A stretch of DNA of 64,000 bases from Acinetobacter piscicola (lineage in GTDB: Bacteria > Pseudomonadota > Gammaproteobacteria > Pseudomonadales > Moraxellaceae), in assembly GCF_002233755.1 (NCBI RefSeq), contig NZ_KZ268708.1:19284-83283 (forward strand), written 5' to 3'. Both the position numbers and the translations under genes were made by a program. The notes below the pieces were generated by a model that was given only the letters and a program-made list of their open reading frames with translations, made no database searches and was not told the origin of the DNA. Shown in pieces: positions 34,921 through 44,885 of the stretch (position 1 is its first letter; every line of letters starts with the position of its first letter).

Positions 34921-37116
34921 TTAATCATCTTTAGATGAAGTATATGCATAAGCATAGTTGTAACCGTAATTACCGCCAGCAGTTGCTTGAATGTCATTCA
35001 GGATAATACCGCTGACTTTCGTGCCTGCTTGTTCGAAACGACTGACGGTCAACTCTAATTCTTTCATTTGTGTTTTCGCATAACGTGCAACAACGAGGTT
35101 TACACCGACAAACTGAGAAATAATGATGCCATCTGTCACTGCCAAGATCGGTGGTGTATCAATAATAATATGGTCATATTGTTGAGAAAGTTGTTCAAGT
35201 AATTCGCTAAAACGTTGTGAACTTAACATTTCAGAAGCATTACCTTGGTTTTTACCACGTGCAAAGAAGTCTAGATTGGCTACAGTATCTGATTTGACAA
35301 TACACTGTTCTAAACTGTTTTGATTACTTAAATATTCAGTTAGACCTGGCGAGGCTTCACGATCAAAATACTTATGTAAATAACCGCGTCGTAAGTCAGC
35401 ATCAATCAATAATACTTTTTTATTGCTTTGCGCAAAAATTGCAGCAAGATTCGTTGAAATAAACGATTTACCAATCTCAGGTGCAGGGCCTGAAACTGCA
35501 ATAATATTATTTTTCGCATTTGCAAGGGCAAAGTGAATAGTGGTACGAATACTACGTAAACTTTCAATGGCAATATCTTCACTATTCTTAACAGCAAGAA
35601 TAGGAATGGATTTTTTCTTTTTCAGTAATTGAACACGGCTTTCCTGAATTGGTGAACGAGGTACTGTTGCATAAACAGGTAGATCCAGTTCATTTTCAAT
35701 GCGGCTCGAATCTTTGATTCCTGAAGATAGTATATTACGAAGTAATGCAATCATTACACCAATAAAGCCACCGACAAAGATTGAAAGAATTAACACAATC
35801 AGTTTTTTCGGTTTAATCGGTTTTACAGGTTCTACCGCAGTATCAATAATACGGACATTACCAATCTCACCAGCTTTGACAATTTTGAGTTGTTGATAAC
35901 TATTTAGTAACGAAGTATACAGTTCAGTATTGACCTTTACATCACGATATAGTTGTAAATACAAACGTTGTGTTTCAGGCAGACGTTTAATGGCTTGATT
36001 AAGCTCAGTAGATTTTTTATCAATCGCAGCAAGCTGTGCATTGATCTCAGTCATTAATGGGTGATCAGGTGTATATTTTGCAGAGTATTCAGCTTGTTTT
36101 TGCTTTAACTCAATACGCATTTTTTCCAATTCAACATTTTGTTTTAACATGAGCTCAGATTCTTGAGTCACATCAACCGTGTTGTACTGTTCACGGAATT
36201 TGTTAAACTTAATTTCAGATTCTTCCAATTGTTTTTTCAATTCAGGCAATTGTTGATCGAGGAAACTTAATGTTTGTTTAGATTCTAAAGTCTTGCGTTC
36301 AATATTTTGTGCATGATATACAGCTAAAATATGATTAAGAACCTGAGTAATATGTTCTTTATCAGTACCACTATAATTTAAACCAATCACTCCCGTCATT
36401 TTACCTTTTTCAGCAACGGCATAAGTTGTTTGAAGCGCTTTCATTGCAGAAGGAAGTGATAGTTTGCTAATGGTAAAATCTTGTTGAAATGAGCTTCGAC
36501 TTTCAATATTTACAGACCAAAGACCTTTATTATCTTGAGTTTGGTTAAGCTGATTTAAGCGACCTTTAAAAACCACTTGGTCTTTATAGCTTAGACTAAA
36601 TTGATTCTTGTCCAAAAAGTTTAGGATTAAATTTTTGTCATAGTAATATGCTGGAATTTCAAGCTTTTTAACCGAAAATTCAGCATTTTTTTTCTGGAAA
36701 CTCACACTATTGTCAGTGTATTGAAGTTTTGTGTTGTCTTTCGAAATTAAGCGATGAAACAAATTATCTTGATTATCTTGAATTTGAATATCTAAGTTTA
36801 GATTCTTAATCACTTCCCCAAGCACGAGTCTTGAATTTAAAATTTCAATTTCGGCATCTGCTGGAGATTTTGCCCCTAATCCGCCAGAAATATCTTTTAG
36901 CCCCCCCATTAAAGCCGCAGAAGCCGCACTTTTTCCGTCTTCAACCTGCACCATGGCATCAGTTGAATATACTGGAGAAGTGATACGTAAATACAATAAA
37001 GCACAGATCAAACTTAAAATGACACAAAGAGCAATCACTTTCCATTGCGCAATTAAAGAGAAAAATAACTCTTTTAGATCAATAGTATCATCATTAGTTT
37101 TTGAATTTTGGTTCAT
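34921..37116 (-). CDS. wzc: Capsule tyrosine autokinase / polysaccharide co-polymerase Wzc
   Basis: Inner-membrane protein (731 residues) that controls capsule chain length and links polymerisation to export. It has an N-terminal Wzz domain between two membrane helices (about 30-50 and 435-455), a coiled-coil periplasmic region, and a cytoplasmic BY-kinase domain. The kinase domain shows Walker A SGPAPEIGKSF, Walker A' LLIDADLRRG and Walker B HIIIDTPPILAVTDG. The C-terminus is Tyr-rich (GGNYGYNYAYAYTSSKDD), the autophosphorylation cluster dephosphorylated by Wzb. Walker A has GPAPEIGKS. Last gene of the minus-strand export operon. Confidence 0.95.
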   Translation of the reverse strand: MNQNSKTNDDTIDLKELFFSLIAQWKVIALCVILSLICALLYLRITSPVYSTDAMVQVEDGKSAASAALMGGLKDISGGLGAKSPADAEIEILNSRLVLGEVIKNLNLDIQIQDNQDNLFHRLISKDNTKLQYTDNSVSFQKKNAEFSVKKLEIPAYYYDKNLILNFLDKNQFSLSYKDQVVFKGRLNQLNQTQDNKGLWSVNIESRSSFQQDFTISKLSLPSAMKALQTTYAVAEKGKMTGVIGLNYSGTDKEHITQVLNHILAVYHAQNIERKTLESKQTLSFLDQQLPELKKQLEESEIKFNKFREQYNTVDVTQESELMLKQNVELEKMRIELKQKQAEYSAKYTPDHPLMTEINAQLAAIDKKSTELNQAIKRLPETQRLYLQLYRDVKVNTELYTSLLNSYQQLKIVKAGEIGNVRIIDTAVEPVKPIKPKKLIVLILSIFVGGFIGVMIALLRNILSSGIKDSSRIENELDLPVYATVPRSPIQESRVQLLKKKKSIPILAVKNSEDIAIESLRSIRTTIHFALANAKNNIIAVSGPAPEIGKSFISTNLAAIFAQSNKKVLLIDADLRRGYLHKYFDREASPGLTEYLSNQNSLEQCIVKSDTVANLDFFARGKNQGNASEMLSSQRFSELLEQLSQQYDHIIIDTPPILAVTDGIIISQFVGVNLVVARYAKTQMKELELTVSRFEQAGTKVSGIILNDIQATAGGNYGYNYAYAYTSSKDD

Positions 37117-37137
37117 AAGTTAACAACTAATTAAAAT

Positions 37138-37566
37138 TTAAAGATGTGATTGCCAGTCAGCAACATAAGTTTGGATATTTTTACATGTTTCATCAAAAAA
37201 AGCTTGATCATGTTTATAAGGATCCGGGACATTTAAGTTTTGCCAATGTCCTAACATAAACACTTTACCTTTAGCAAAAGGCCATTTTTGTTCAATATGT
37301 TGTGATTGGTTTTTACTCATCACTAAAATCAGATCGGCTTTTTTAATCAACTCAGCATTGATCTGTTGTGCAATATGACTACGCATGTCGATATTTAAGC
37401 TATCCATACATGCAATGGCTTTATCATCCGCCGAATGCCCGACCATCGCTGAAAGACCAGCAGATTCAATACTGAGATGAGGGAACTGATCTTTAAGAAA
37501 AAACTCCGCCATTGGGCTACGGCAGATATTTCCTACACAAACAATCAATATATTCTTGATCTGCAT
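37138..37566 (-). CDS. wzb: Low-molecular-weight protein-tyrosine phosphatase Wzb
   Basis: Cytoplasmic phosphatase of 142 residues that dephosphorylates the Wzc tyrosine tail, allowing cycles of capsule assembly. The P-loop is CVGNICRSP near the N-terminus (C-x5-R) and the general acid Asp lies in NVPDPYKHD. The size is typical of the family. It starts one base after the wza stop codon and ends 21 bases before wzc, so it is the middle gene of a tight operon. Confidence 0.95.
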   Translation of the reverse strand: MQIKNILIVCVGNICRSPMAEFFLKDQFPHLSIESAGLSAMVGHSADDKAIACMDSLNIDMRSHIAQQINAELIKKADLILVMSKNQSQHIEQKWPFAKGKVFMLGHWQNLNVPDPYKHDQAFFDETCKNIQTYVADWQSHL

Positions 37567-37567
37567 G

Positions 37568-38668
37568 TTATTTACCTAGCTGATCAAATGAATAAAGCGC
37601 GCTTGAGAATGGAACAATCTGATTCATAATACGTTGCCAGCGAGTTAAGCCAGTCGAATCTATATAAACAATGTCATTCTTTTTCATTGCAAACTGATTA
37701 GCCAGTGCTAAGTTACCCAAACTACTTAAATTTAAATGATAAATAGTTGATTGCTTAGTATTTAAATCAGTACGCATTACGTAAATTCGAGCAGCACTTG
37801 CTGAATATGGATTAATCCCTTCACTTTCACCCAGCACATCACTTAAGGTCATGCCTTGATCACGTAGTGCAAGTGCTTGGCTTTTATTGGATTCACCCAT
37901 GACATAAAGTTTTTGATCTTGTTTGGTATTGACATAAATCGTGTCATTCGGTTGGATAAGTAGGTTATGTAGAGATAAGCCTTGTTTTTCCAACTGAATA
38001 GTATTCAAGTTAAATGTTTGGCCATCTCGAATCAGTTGGATATTGGTCGTATCCCCTGTTTTTGTATCAATACCACCTGCTTGACCTAGGGCTGTATAAA
38101 TACTAATAGGTTGGTCATTTAAAGTATATTGTCCACTACGCATAACCTGCCCGTTCACAAAGTAACGACGTCCTTCATAAGACAGAACACGAACTACAAC
38201 ATCAGGATGCTTTAAGTATTTTGCAAATTGGTTATGTAAAAAACGATTGGTTTCAGCCAGTGTTTTGCCTGCAATACGTACTGAACCGACTAATGGAAGC
38301 TGCACGTTTCCATTCGGATCAATTGGATAACCAATCGCCTTAACATTGTTTACGTCTTGAATAGGCGGTGTAATTTCAGGATAAGCCCATAGCTGGATCG
38401 AAAGGATATCGCCAGCACTTAAACGATAAATATTTTGCTGACGGTGAAATAGTGAAACTACATTATTTGAGTTTGCTTGATTTAATGTATTGAAATTTGG
38501 AATATTGTTTTGATTCAATTGAACCACAGAAAGCTCAGCGCCTTGATCCGTTTTATATTGACCTTGCTCAGGTAAATCATAAGTTTGAAGTCCAGAGGTG
38601 ATTGCACAACCAGAAAATGAAACAGAAATTGCTAAAATCGTAAAAAGTGATGTGCCTGGATACTTCAC
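37568..38668 (-). CDS. wza: Outer-membrane polysaccharide export lipoprotein Wza
   Basis: Outer-membrane channel through which capsule polymer leaves the cell, 366 residues. The lipoprotein signal ends in FSGC (near residue 22). Polysaccharide-export (about 80-165, with LSAGDILSIQLWAYPE) and SLBB-type domains (GQVMRSGQYTL, LYVMGESNKSQAL) follow, then a C-terminal helix that spans the outer membrane. The GTG at 38668 is preferred, with AAGGG 8 bases upstream; the TTG two codons earlier is too close to that site. First gene of the minus-strand export operon, divergent from rmlB. Confidence 0.94.
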   Translation of the reverse strand: MKYPGTSLFTILAISVSFSGCAITSGLQTYDLPEQGQYKTDQGAELSVVQLNQNNIPNFNTLNQANSNNVVSLFHRQQNIYRLSAGDILSIQLWAYPEITPPIQDVNNVKAIGYPIDPNGNVQLPLVGSVRIAGKTLAETNRFLHNQFAKYLKHPDVVVRVLSYEGRRYFVNGQVMRSGQYTLNDQPISIYTALGQAGGIDTKTGDTTNIQLIRDGQTFNLNTIQLEKQGLSLHNLLIQPNDTIYVNTKQDQKLYVMGESNKSQALALRDQGMTLSDVLGESEGINPYSASAARIYVMRTDLNTKQSTIYHLNLSSLGNLALANQFAMKKNDIVYIDSTGLTRWQRIMNQIVPFSSALYSFDQLGK

Positions 38669-39065
38669 ATTCAAAACCCTTATTTTATATTGCGTTGCTA
38701 CTTAGAATTCAATCTTGAAGCTGAATTGTATGCTAAAAAACTGCAGTTGGGTATCTTATTGTTTAGATAGTATTGTATGAAAATCGAAAAAGTAAGTTAT
38801 CCATTTATATTTTTAATTGCTTTGTAAAACAAAAATAATAAGATCAAAACCAAGCATTCATACTGTATATACATAACATTACTAAGATAAACGATTGTGA
38901 TAAGCGAAAATCGGTTTATCATATGAATTATTATATATTCTGAGTATAATGCCTCAGAAGTTAAAATAGAAAGCATCTCTTGGAACAATATAGTTTTACA
39001 GTATTGATCAATTGAAGACACTTCAGAATGTATATTTTTATTAAAAATGATTCATAGGATACAAT
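38669..39065. other. Divergent capsule-locus promoter region, no gene
   Basis: This 397-base AT-rich gap separates wza (minus) and rmlB (plus) and must hold both main capsule promoters. TATAAT at 38945-38950 is a candidate -10 for rmlB, with only a weak -35 about 17 bases upstream. That would give a leader of about 110 bases. I see no ops (GGCGGTAG) element. The frame at 38797-39021 on the minus strand has no ribosome site or recognisable product. Confidence 0.5.
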
Positions 39066-40136
39066 ATGAGAGTTTTGGTTACTGGTGGTGCAGGCTTTAT
39101 TGGATCAGCAGTTGTAAGACATATTATAAAAAATACTCAAGATGAAGTATTGAATATTGATAAATTAACATATGCAGGTAATTTAGAGTCTTTGGTTGAG
39201 GTTGATCAGAATTCAAGATATCAGTTTAAACAAATTGATATTTGTGATTCCGAAGCTTTAACTGACGTATTTAATCAATTCAAGCCGAATTTAGTGATGC
39301 ATCTTGCAGCAGAGTCACATGTGGATCGTTCAATAGACGGTCCAGCGGAATTTATTACCACCAATATCGTTGGAACGTACACCTTATTAGAAGTTGCACG
39401 CAAATATTGGACTAATTTAACAGAACAAGAACAATCTAGTTTTAAGTTTCATCATATTTCAACCGATGAAGTTTATGGCGACTTGGAAGGCACAACCGAT
39501 CTATTCACTGAAACAACGTCTTATGCACCAAGCTCCCCTTATTCAGCAAGTAAAGCAAGTTCAGATCACTTAGTCCGGGCTTGGCAAAGAACCTATGGTT
39601 TACCGACGCTCGTAACCAATTGTTCGAACAATTATGGTCCTTATCATTTTCCTGAAAAATTGATTCCTTTAGTAATTTTGAATGCACTCGATGGTAAATC
39701 GTTACCTATTTATGGCAAAGGTGATCAAATTCGAGACTGGTTATTTGTCGAAGATCATGCGCGTGCTTTATATCGAGTCGTTACAGAAGGTGCAGTCGGG
39801 GAAACTTACAATATCGGTGGCCATAATGAAAAGCAAAATATTGATGTTGTGAAAACAATTTGTAAGATTCTAGATGAGCTAAAGCCTCAAATTAATCAAC
39901 AACCGTATGAGTCACTGATTACATTTGTAAAAGATCGCCCTGGGCATGATTTACGTTATGCGATAGATGCGAGCAAAATTAAACAAGATTTGGGCTGGAT
40001 GCCTGAAGAAAGCTTTGAGACAGGTATTCGCAAGACTGTGGAGTGGTATTTAAATAACCAAGAATGGGTAGCGAATATTCAAAGTGGTGAATACCAAAAT
40101 TGGATACAACAACAATACCAAGCTAAAAAAGCCTAA
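39066..40136 (+). CDS. rmlB: dTDP-glucose 4,6-dehydratase
   Basis: Second enzyme of dTDP-L-rhamnose synthesis: it oxidises and dehydrates dTDP-glucose to the 4-keto-6-deoxy sugar. The 356-residue extended SDR protein has the NAD motif TGGAGFIGS (residues 6-14), [12 protein letters not shown], the catalytic [11 protein letters not shown] and YSASKAS (Tyr-xxx-Lys), and [17 protein letters not shown]. It opens the plus-strand part of the capsule locus and is followed 14 bases later by rmlD. Confidence 0.97.
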   Translation: MRVLVTGGAGFIGSAVVRHIIKNTQDEVLNIDKLTYAGNLESLVEVDQNSRYQFKQIDICDSEALTDVFNQFKPNLVMHLAAESHVDRSIDGPAEFITTNIVGTYTLLEVARKYWTNLTEQEQSSFKFHHISTDEVYGDLEGTTDLFTETTSYAPSSPYSASKASSDHLVRAWQRTYGLPTLVTNCSNNYGPYHFPEKLIPLVILNALDGKSLPIYGKGDQIRDWLFVEDHARALYRVVTEGAVGETYNIGGHNEKQNIDVVKTICKILDELKPQINQQPYESLITFVKDRPGHDLRYAIDASKIKQDLGWMPEESFETGIRKTVEWYLNNQEWVANIQSGEYQNWIQQQYQAKKA

Positions 40137-40150
40137 TTTTGAGTAAATCG

Positions 40151-41056
40151 ATGAAAATTCTTTTATTAGGTAAAAATGGTCAAGTGGGTTGGGAATTGCA
40201 ACGTGCTTTACAACCACTAGGTTCAATAATTAGCCTTGATCGTTCTATAGATGTTAATGGTCTGTGTGGAGATATCACAAACTTTGATGCAATATTTAAT
40301 GCGATTGAGCAAACTCAACCTAATGTTATCGTTAACGCTACCGCCTATACAGCGGTAGATAAGGCTGAAAGTGAAATCGAACAAGCGGATTTGATCAATC
40401 ATTTGGCTGTTAAACACCTTGCAGAAATTTGTGAACAGAAAAATATTTTGTTCATTCACTATTCTACAGACTATGTTTTTGATGGGACAGGTAGTGCTGC
40501 CTGGTCAGAAGAAGATGTATGTAATCCTGTAAATTTATATGGGAAATCGAAATATGATGGTGAAATTGCCTTAGAGCAAAGCGGGTGTAAGTTCTTTAAT
40601 TTTAGAACCAGTTGGGTTTATGGTTTGCATGGCAATAACTTTATAAAAACCATGCTAAAACTGGCAACGATTAAAGAAGAGTTGGGAATTATTAATGATC
40701 AAATTGGTGCTCCGACAGGAGCGCCGTTAATTGCAGATGTAACGGCACAAGTCATTCGTTTTTGGGATTTGAATACAGTTTCTGAGGAAAATTTATATGG
40801 GCATTATCATCTCGCAGCAGCTGGAGAGTGCTCATGGTATGATTACGCACAATTTATTTTTTCTCAGGCAAGTAGTCATGGGAAGGATTTTGTTTTGAAT
40901 AAGGTTAGCCCAATAGAAACATCTGCTTACCCAACTCCAGCAAAAAGACCATTAAATTCACGGTTAAATACATTAAAGTTACAACAAAATTTTAAGTTAC
41001 ATCTCCCGAATTGGGAACTTGGTGTGGCACAAGTGATTAAGGAACTTCATCAATGA
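40151..41056 (+). CDS. rmlD: dTDP-4-dehydrorhamnose reductase
   Basis: NAD(P)H-dependent reductase completing dTDP-L-rhamnose. The 301-residue product has [10 protein letters not shown] at the N-terminus, [23 protein letters not shown], the catalytic YGKSKYDGE, and FRTSWVYG. The ATG at 40151 (GAG 7 bases upstream) is chosen over a TTG four codons earlier. Its stop overlaps the rmlA start by four bases (ATGA). Confidence 0.96.
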   Translation: MKILLLGKNGQVGWELQRALQPLGSIISLDRSIDVNGLCGDITNFDAIFNAIEQTQPNVIVNATAYTAVDKAESEIEQADLINHLAVKHLAEICEQKNILFIHYSTDYVFDGTGSAAWSEEDVCNPVNLYGKSKYDGEIALEQSGCKFFNFRTSWVYGLHGNNFIKTMLKLATIKEELGIINDQIGAPTGAPLIADVTAQVIRFWDLNTVSEENLYGHYHLAAAGECSWYDYAQFIFSQASSHGKDFVLNKVSPIETSAYPTPAKRPLNSRLNTLKLQQNFKLHLPNWELGVAQVIKELHQ

Positions 41057-41952
41057 GTCAGAAAAAAAGAAAGGGTATAATTTTAGCGGGTGGTTCTGGC
41101 ACACGTCTATATCCAATTACTATGGGAACATCAAAGCAACTACTTCCAATTTATGATAAGCCAATGATTTATTATCCTTTGTCAGTTTTAATGCTTGCAG
41201 GGATTAATGAAATTCTCATTATTTCTACACCTGAAGATTTACCAAACTTTGAAAAACTCTTAGGTACGGGTGAAGACCTAGGCTTAAAACTATCTTATAA
41301 AGTACAACCGTCACCAGATGGTTTAGCTCAAGCTTTTATTTTGGGTGAAGATTTTGTTGGTGATGACAATGCTTGTTTGATTTTGGGTGATAATATCTTT
41401 TATGGTCAGCACTTTAGTGAGCAACTAAAACGTGCCTCGGACAAAGAAAGTGGTGCGACTGTATTTGGTTATTATGTGAATGATCCTGAACGATTTGGCG
41501 TTGTTGATTTTGATGTAACAGGTAAAGCACTAAGTATCGAAGAAAAGCCGGAACAGCCTAAATCAAATTATGCAGTCACAGGACTTTATTTTTATGATAA
41601 TAAGGTTGTTGATATTGCAAAAAATATTAAGCCATCGCACCGTGGTGAGTTGGAAATCACAGATGTCAATAATGTGTATTTACAACAAGAAGAGCTTAAT
41701 GTCGAGTTGCTTGGTCGAGGCTTCGCTTGGCTAGATACAGGTACGCATGACTCATTGCTTGAGGCAAGTCAATTTGTGCAGACTGTTGAACATCGTCAAG
41801 GGTTGAAAATCGCGTGTTTAGAAGAAATTGCATTTAATAATGGTTGGATTGATTCAAATCAACTATTAAATCGTGCAAATTTCTTTAAGAAAACAGGTTA
41901 CGGTCAATATTTATTAAAATTACACGCGGAACATCAAAAAACAAAAGTTTGA
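41053..41952 (+). CDS. rmlA: Glucose-1-phosphate thymidylyltransferase
   Basis: First enzyme of the rhamnose pathway: it makes dTDP-glucose from glucose 1-phosphate and dTTP. The 299-residue nucleotidyltransferase has [13 protein letters not shown] (about residues 10-22), [32 protein letters not shown] and the [14 protein letters not shown] segment. It is translationally coupled to rmlD. Its end product, rhamnose, also regulates RmlA allosterically in other species. Confidence 0.97.
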   Translation: MSQKKRKGIILAGGSGTRLYPITMGTSKQLLPIYDKPMIYYPLSVLMLAGINEILIISTPEDLPNFEKLLGTGEDLGLKLSYKVQPSPDGLAQAFILGEDFVGDDNACLILGDNIFYGQHFSEQLKRASDKESGATVFGYYVNDPERFGVVDFDVTGKALSIEEKPEQPKSNYAVTGLYFYDNKVVDIAKNIKPSHRGELEITDVNNVYLQQEELNVELLGRGFAWLDTGTHDSLLEASQFVQTVEHRQGLKIACLEEIAFNNGWIDSNQLLNRANFFKKTGYGQYLLKLHAEHQKTKV

Positions 41953-42020
41953 TGATGTTGGAGCAATTTTATAAATAACACTAATGTAAATGCAGTATTG
42001 CTTTGTATAGAGAATAAAGA

Positions 42021-42575
42021 ATGAATGTTATTGAAACAAAGATCAAAGGTCTTTTGATACTGGAGCCAAAAGTTTTTGGTGATGATCGTGGCTGGTTTAT
42101 GGAAAGCTTTAATCAAAAAGCTTTTGAGCAAGCGTTAAAAGAACGTGGTTTAGATATCCCGCAATTTGTTCAAGACAATCACTCTTATTCACAAAAAGGC
42201 GTTCTACGTGGATTGCATTATCAGTCAGCCCCATATGCCCAAGGGAAGTTAGTTCGAGTTGTACAAGGACGAGCTTGGGATGTTGCTGTTGATATTCGCC
42301 CTGAATCTGTAACCTATGGCGAATGGGTTGGTGTAGAGCTGTCAGGTGAGAACCATAAACAGTTTTGGATTCCTGAAGGTTTTGCTCATGGGTTTGTTGC
42401 GTTGGAAGATAATACCCAATTTTTGTATAAAGCAACAAATTATTATAATAAAGCAAGCGAACACGCAATTATCTGGAATGATGAGGACTTAGCTATAGAT
42501 TGGCAAGTGAACGGTTTAATGGAAATATTAGTGAGTGGAAAAGATCAAGAGGCAAATCAATTTTCCAATATCTAA
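42021..42575 (+). CDS. rmlC: dTDP-4-dehydrorhamnose 3,5-epimerase
   Basis: Cupin-type epimerase acting on dTDP-4-keto-6-deoxyglucose at C3 and C5. The 184-residue protein has the signature DDRGWFMESF, QDNHSYSQKGVLRGLHYQ (contains the catalytic His), KLVRVVQGRAWDVAVDIR and IPEGFAHGFVAL. It completes the rmlBDAC set in the order B-D-A-C. The 161-base gap after it contains a perfect 9-base inverted repeat and may hold an internal promoter. Confidence 0.96.
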   Translation: MNVIETKIKGLLILEPKVFGDDRGWFMESFNQKAFEQALKERGLDIPQFVQDNHSYSQKGVLRGLHYQSAPYAQGKLVRVVQGRAWDVAVDIRPESVTYGEWVGVELSGENHKQFWIPEGFAHGFVALEDNTQFLYKATNYYNKASEHAIIWNDEDLAIDWQVNGLMEILVSGKDQEANQFSNI

Positions 42576-42666
42576 ATTTTTGGAAACTTTTGATCAATGA
42601 ATTGTGATTGATGAAATAGTACGAAAAATATTACTGTCATTTAAGTGGCTATAAAACATACTTATA

Positions 42667-42698
42667 ATTGAAATCAATTACTAAAAATAGATTTCAAT
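42667..42698 (+). other. Inverted repeat between rmlC and the 4,6-dehydratase gene
   Basis: ATTGAAATC (42667-42675) and GATTTCAAT (42690-42698) form perfect 9-base arms with a 14-base loop. No T-run follows, so it is not an ordinary terminator. It could be a protein-binding site or an mRNA-processing stem. Confidence 0.4.
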
Positions 42699-42736
42699 AT
42701 TTCATATAAGTAATGAAGTAAATAATTGAGGATAAA

Positions 42737-43792
42737 ATGGAAACTAAACACGCTCAAGAGCTATCTGATATGTTTAAAGGGAAAACTCTCTTGATTACAG
42801 GTGGTACTGGTTCATTTGGTAACGCTATGATTAAAGGTTTCTTAGATTCACAGCTTAAAGAAATTAGGATTTTTAGTCGTGATGAGAAAAAACAAGAAGA
42901 TATGCGAATTGAGTATAAAAATGAAAAACTTGATTTTATTCTTGGGGATGTTCGAAACTTTAATGATATAAATCAAGCAATGATGGGCGTGGATTTTGTT
43001 TTTCATGCGGCTGCTTTAAAACAAGTACCATCATGTGAGTTTTACCCAATGCAAGCGGTTCAAACGAATATTTTAGGTGCAGAAAATGTACTCGAAGCTG
43101 CAGCTAGAAATAATGTACAACGTGTAGTTGTTTTAAGTACTGATAAAGCTGTATATCCAATTAATACTATGGGTATGTCAAAAGCTTTAATGGAAAAGTT
43201 GGCTGTTTCAAAAGCAAGAGATACAAGAGTAAAAAAAATAGAGGCAATTTATACCGCAACGCGTTATGGTAATGTGATGTGTTCGCGTGGCTCTATAATT
43301 CCATTATTCATTAAACAAATTAAAGAAGGTTTGCCTTTAACTATTACTAATCCCAATATGACGCGTTTTATGATGTCATTACAAGATTCTGTAGAGCTGG
43401 TTATGTTTGCTTTCAGTCAGGGTAATCCAGGTGATATTTTAGTACAAAAATCGCCAGGTGCAACGATTGAGGTTTTAGCTCAAGCGCTTAAAGAGCTTTT
43501 TAATGCGGATAATGAGATTAAAATTATTGGTGAGCGTCATGGCGAGAAGCTGTTTGAAACTCTTTGTTCTAAAGAAGAAATGGCGAAAGCTGATGATTTA
43601 GGGGGATTTTACCGAATTCCTGCTGATTTTAGAGATCTAAACTATAGTAAGTACGTACAAGAAAATGCACCTGCCTTACTTGATGACGAATATAATTCAC
43701 ATAATACCCATAGATTGAATGTTGAAGAGCTAAAAGAATTATTATTAACTTTAGATTATGTTCAAGATGAATTGAAATCACATCAAGGATAA
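42737..43792 (+). CDS. UDP-GlcNAc 4,6-dehydratase / 5-epimerase, FnlA/CapE-like
   Basis: Extended SDR enzyme of 351 residues resembling FnlA/CapE/WbjB, which convert UDP-GlcNAc to UDP-2-acetamido-2,6-dideoxy-L-arabino-4-hexulose. Visible features are ITGGTGSFGNA (NAD site), AALKQVPSCEFYP, STDKAVYPINTMGMSKA (the CapE/FnlA form of the Lys/Met active site), TRYGNVM and the C-terminal HNTHRLNVEELKELLL. The L-FucNAc partners fnlB and fnlC are absent. Two DegT-family genes follow instead, so the 4-keto product probably receives an amino group. GAGG lies 6 bases before the ATG. Confidence 0.82.
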   Translation: METKHAQELSDMFKGKTLLITGGTGSFGNAMIKGFLDSQLKEIRIFSRDEKKQEDMRIEYKNEKLDFILGDVRNFNDINQAMMGVDFVFHAAALKQVPSCEFYPMQAVQTNILGAENVLEAAARNNVQRVVVLSTDKAVYPINTMGMSKALMEKLAVSKARDTRVKKIEAIYTATRYGNVMCSRGSIIPLFIKQIKEGLPLTITNPNMTRFMMSLQDSVELVMFAFSQGNPGDILVQKSPGATIEVLAQALKELFNADNEIKIIGERHGEKLFETLCSKEEMAKADDLGGFYRIPADFRDLNYSKYVQENAPALLDDEYNSHNTHRLNVEELKELLLTLDYVQDELKSHQG

Positions 43793-43796
43793 GAAA

Positions 43797-44885
43797 ATGT
43801 TGCCACTGATAAAAACCAGTTTACCTGATAGAGAACTATTGATTCCTCGTTTAGAGGAAGTTTTGTATAGTGGATATATTGCCCAAGGTGAGATTGTTGA
43901 AAATTTTGAAAGAAAATTTGAAGAATATATAGGAAGTGGAAATACACTTTCATTGAACTCAGGCACTGCAGCATTACATATCGCATTGATATTGGCTGGA
44001 GTTGGGCGAGGCGATGAAGTCATTAGTACAGCATTGACCGCTGAACCTACTAATGTCGCTATTAAAATGGTTGGGGCAAAAGTTCGTTGGGCTGATGTTG
44101 ATTATGAGACTGGCAATATATCATCCGACTCGATAGAAAAAGCAATCAATCCTAAAACAAAAGCAATCATCGTTGTAGACTATGCGGGTATTCCTGTTGA
44201 CGTAAAGAGAATTCAGACAATTTCTGAAAAGTATGGCATTCCTGTAATTGAAGATGCAGCACATGCAATAGGTGCTAAATTTGATGGGAAAAAAACTGGC
44301 AATCATTTTCCATTCACCGTATTTTCTTTTCAAGCAATAAAACATCTAACAACAATAGATGGAGGAGCTTTACAGATTCAAGATAAAGCGCTTTACGAGC
44401 GAGGTAAAATTATAAGATGGTTCGGATTAGATAAAAAGAAAACTAGATTAGATAATAATATAACTGAGCAGGGTTATAAGTATCATATGAACAATGTGAA
44501 TGCTTGCGTAGGCCTTTTACAGTTGGAAGGAATCGATAAAATTGTTGATAAGTATATAGAAAATGGTAAATACCTTGATCAAAATTTAATAGGTGTGCAT
44601 GGTGTAGAGTTAATTCAGTATTATGATAACTCAGAGCCATCTTACTGGTTATACACATTAAAGGTTGAGAATAGGGCTGGCTTTATCAAAATGATGGAGG
44701 CAAATGGCATAGCTGCTTCTGAGCTTCATAAACGTAATGATTTACATGAATACTTAAATGATCATCCTGTGGAATTACCTAATTTAGATCAGTTTTATGA
44801 AAAGATGGTACATATTCCATGTGGGTGGTGGGTCACTAAAGATGATTGCGATAAGATGATTGAATTGATTCGGAAAGGTTGGTAA
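43797..44885 (+). CDS. DegT/DnrJ/EryC1/StrS sugar aminotransferase (catalytic copy)
   Basis: PLP-dependent aminotransferase of 362 residues, expected to add an amino group to the 4-keto (or 3-keto) sugar made by the preceding dehydratase. All core residues are present: NSGTAALH (54-61, phosphate binding), EDAAHAIGA (Asp153 contacts the PLP ring nitrogen), and FSFQAIKHLTTIDGGA with Lys182 forming the Schiff base. The C-terminal PCGWWV is shared with the next gene. AAGGA lies 8 bases before the ATG. The stop codon overlaps the next start (TAATG), so the two proteins are made together. Confidence 0.87.
   Translation: MLPLIKTSLPDRELLIPRLEEVLYSGYIAQGEIVENFERKFEEYIGSGNTLSLNSGTAALHIALILAGVGRGDEVISTALTAEPTNVAIKMVGAKVRWADVDYETGNISSDSIEKAINPKTKAIIVVDYAGIPVDVKRIQTISEKYGIPVIEDAAHAIGAKFDGKKTGNHFPFTVFSFQAIKHLTTIDGGALQIQDKALYERGKIIRWFGLDKKKTRLDNNITEQGYKYHMNNVNACVGLLQLEGIDKIVDKYIENGKYLDQNLIGVHGVELIQYYDNSEPSYWLYTLKVENRAGFIKMMEANGIAASELHKRNDLHEYLNDHPVELPNLDQFYEKMVHIPCGWWVTKDDCDKMIELIRKGW

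Noticed and set aside
38797..39021. 74-codon minus-strand frame in the wza-rmlB gap
   Set aside because: AT-rich, no ribosome site, no recognisable features, and it occupies the expected divergent promoter region.
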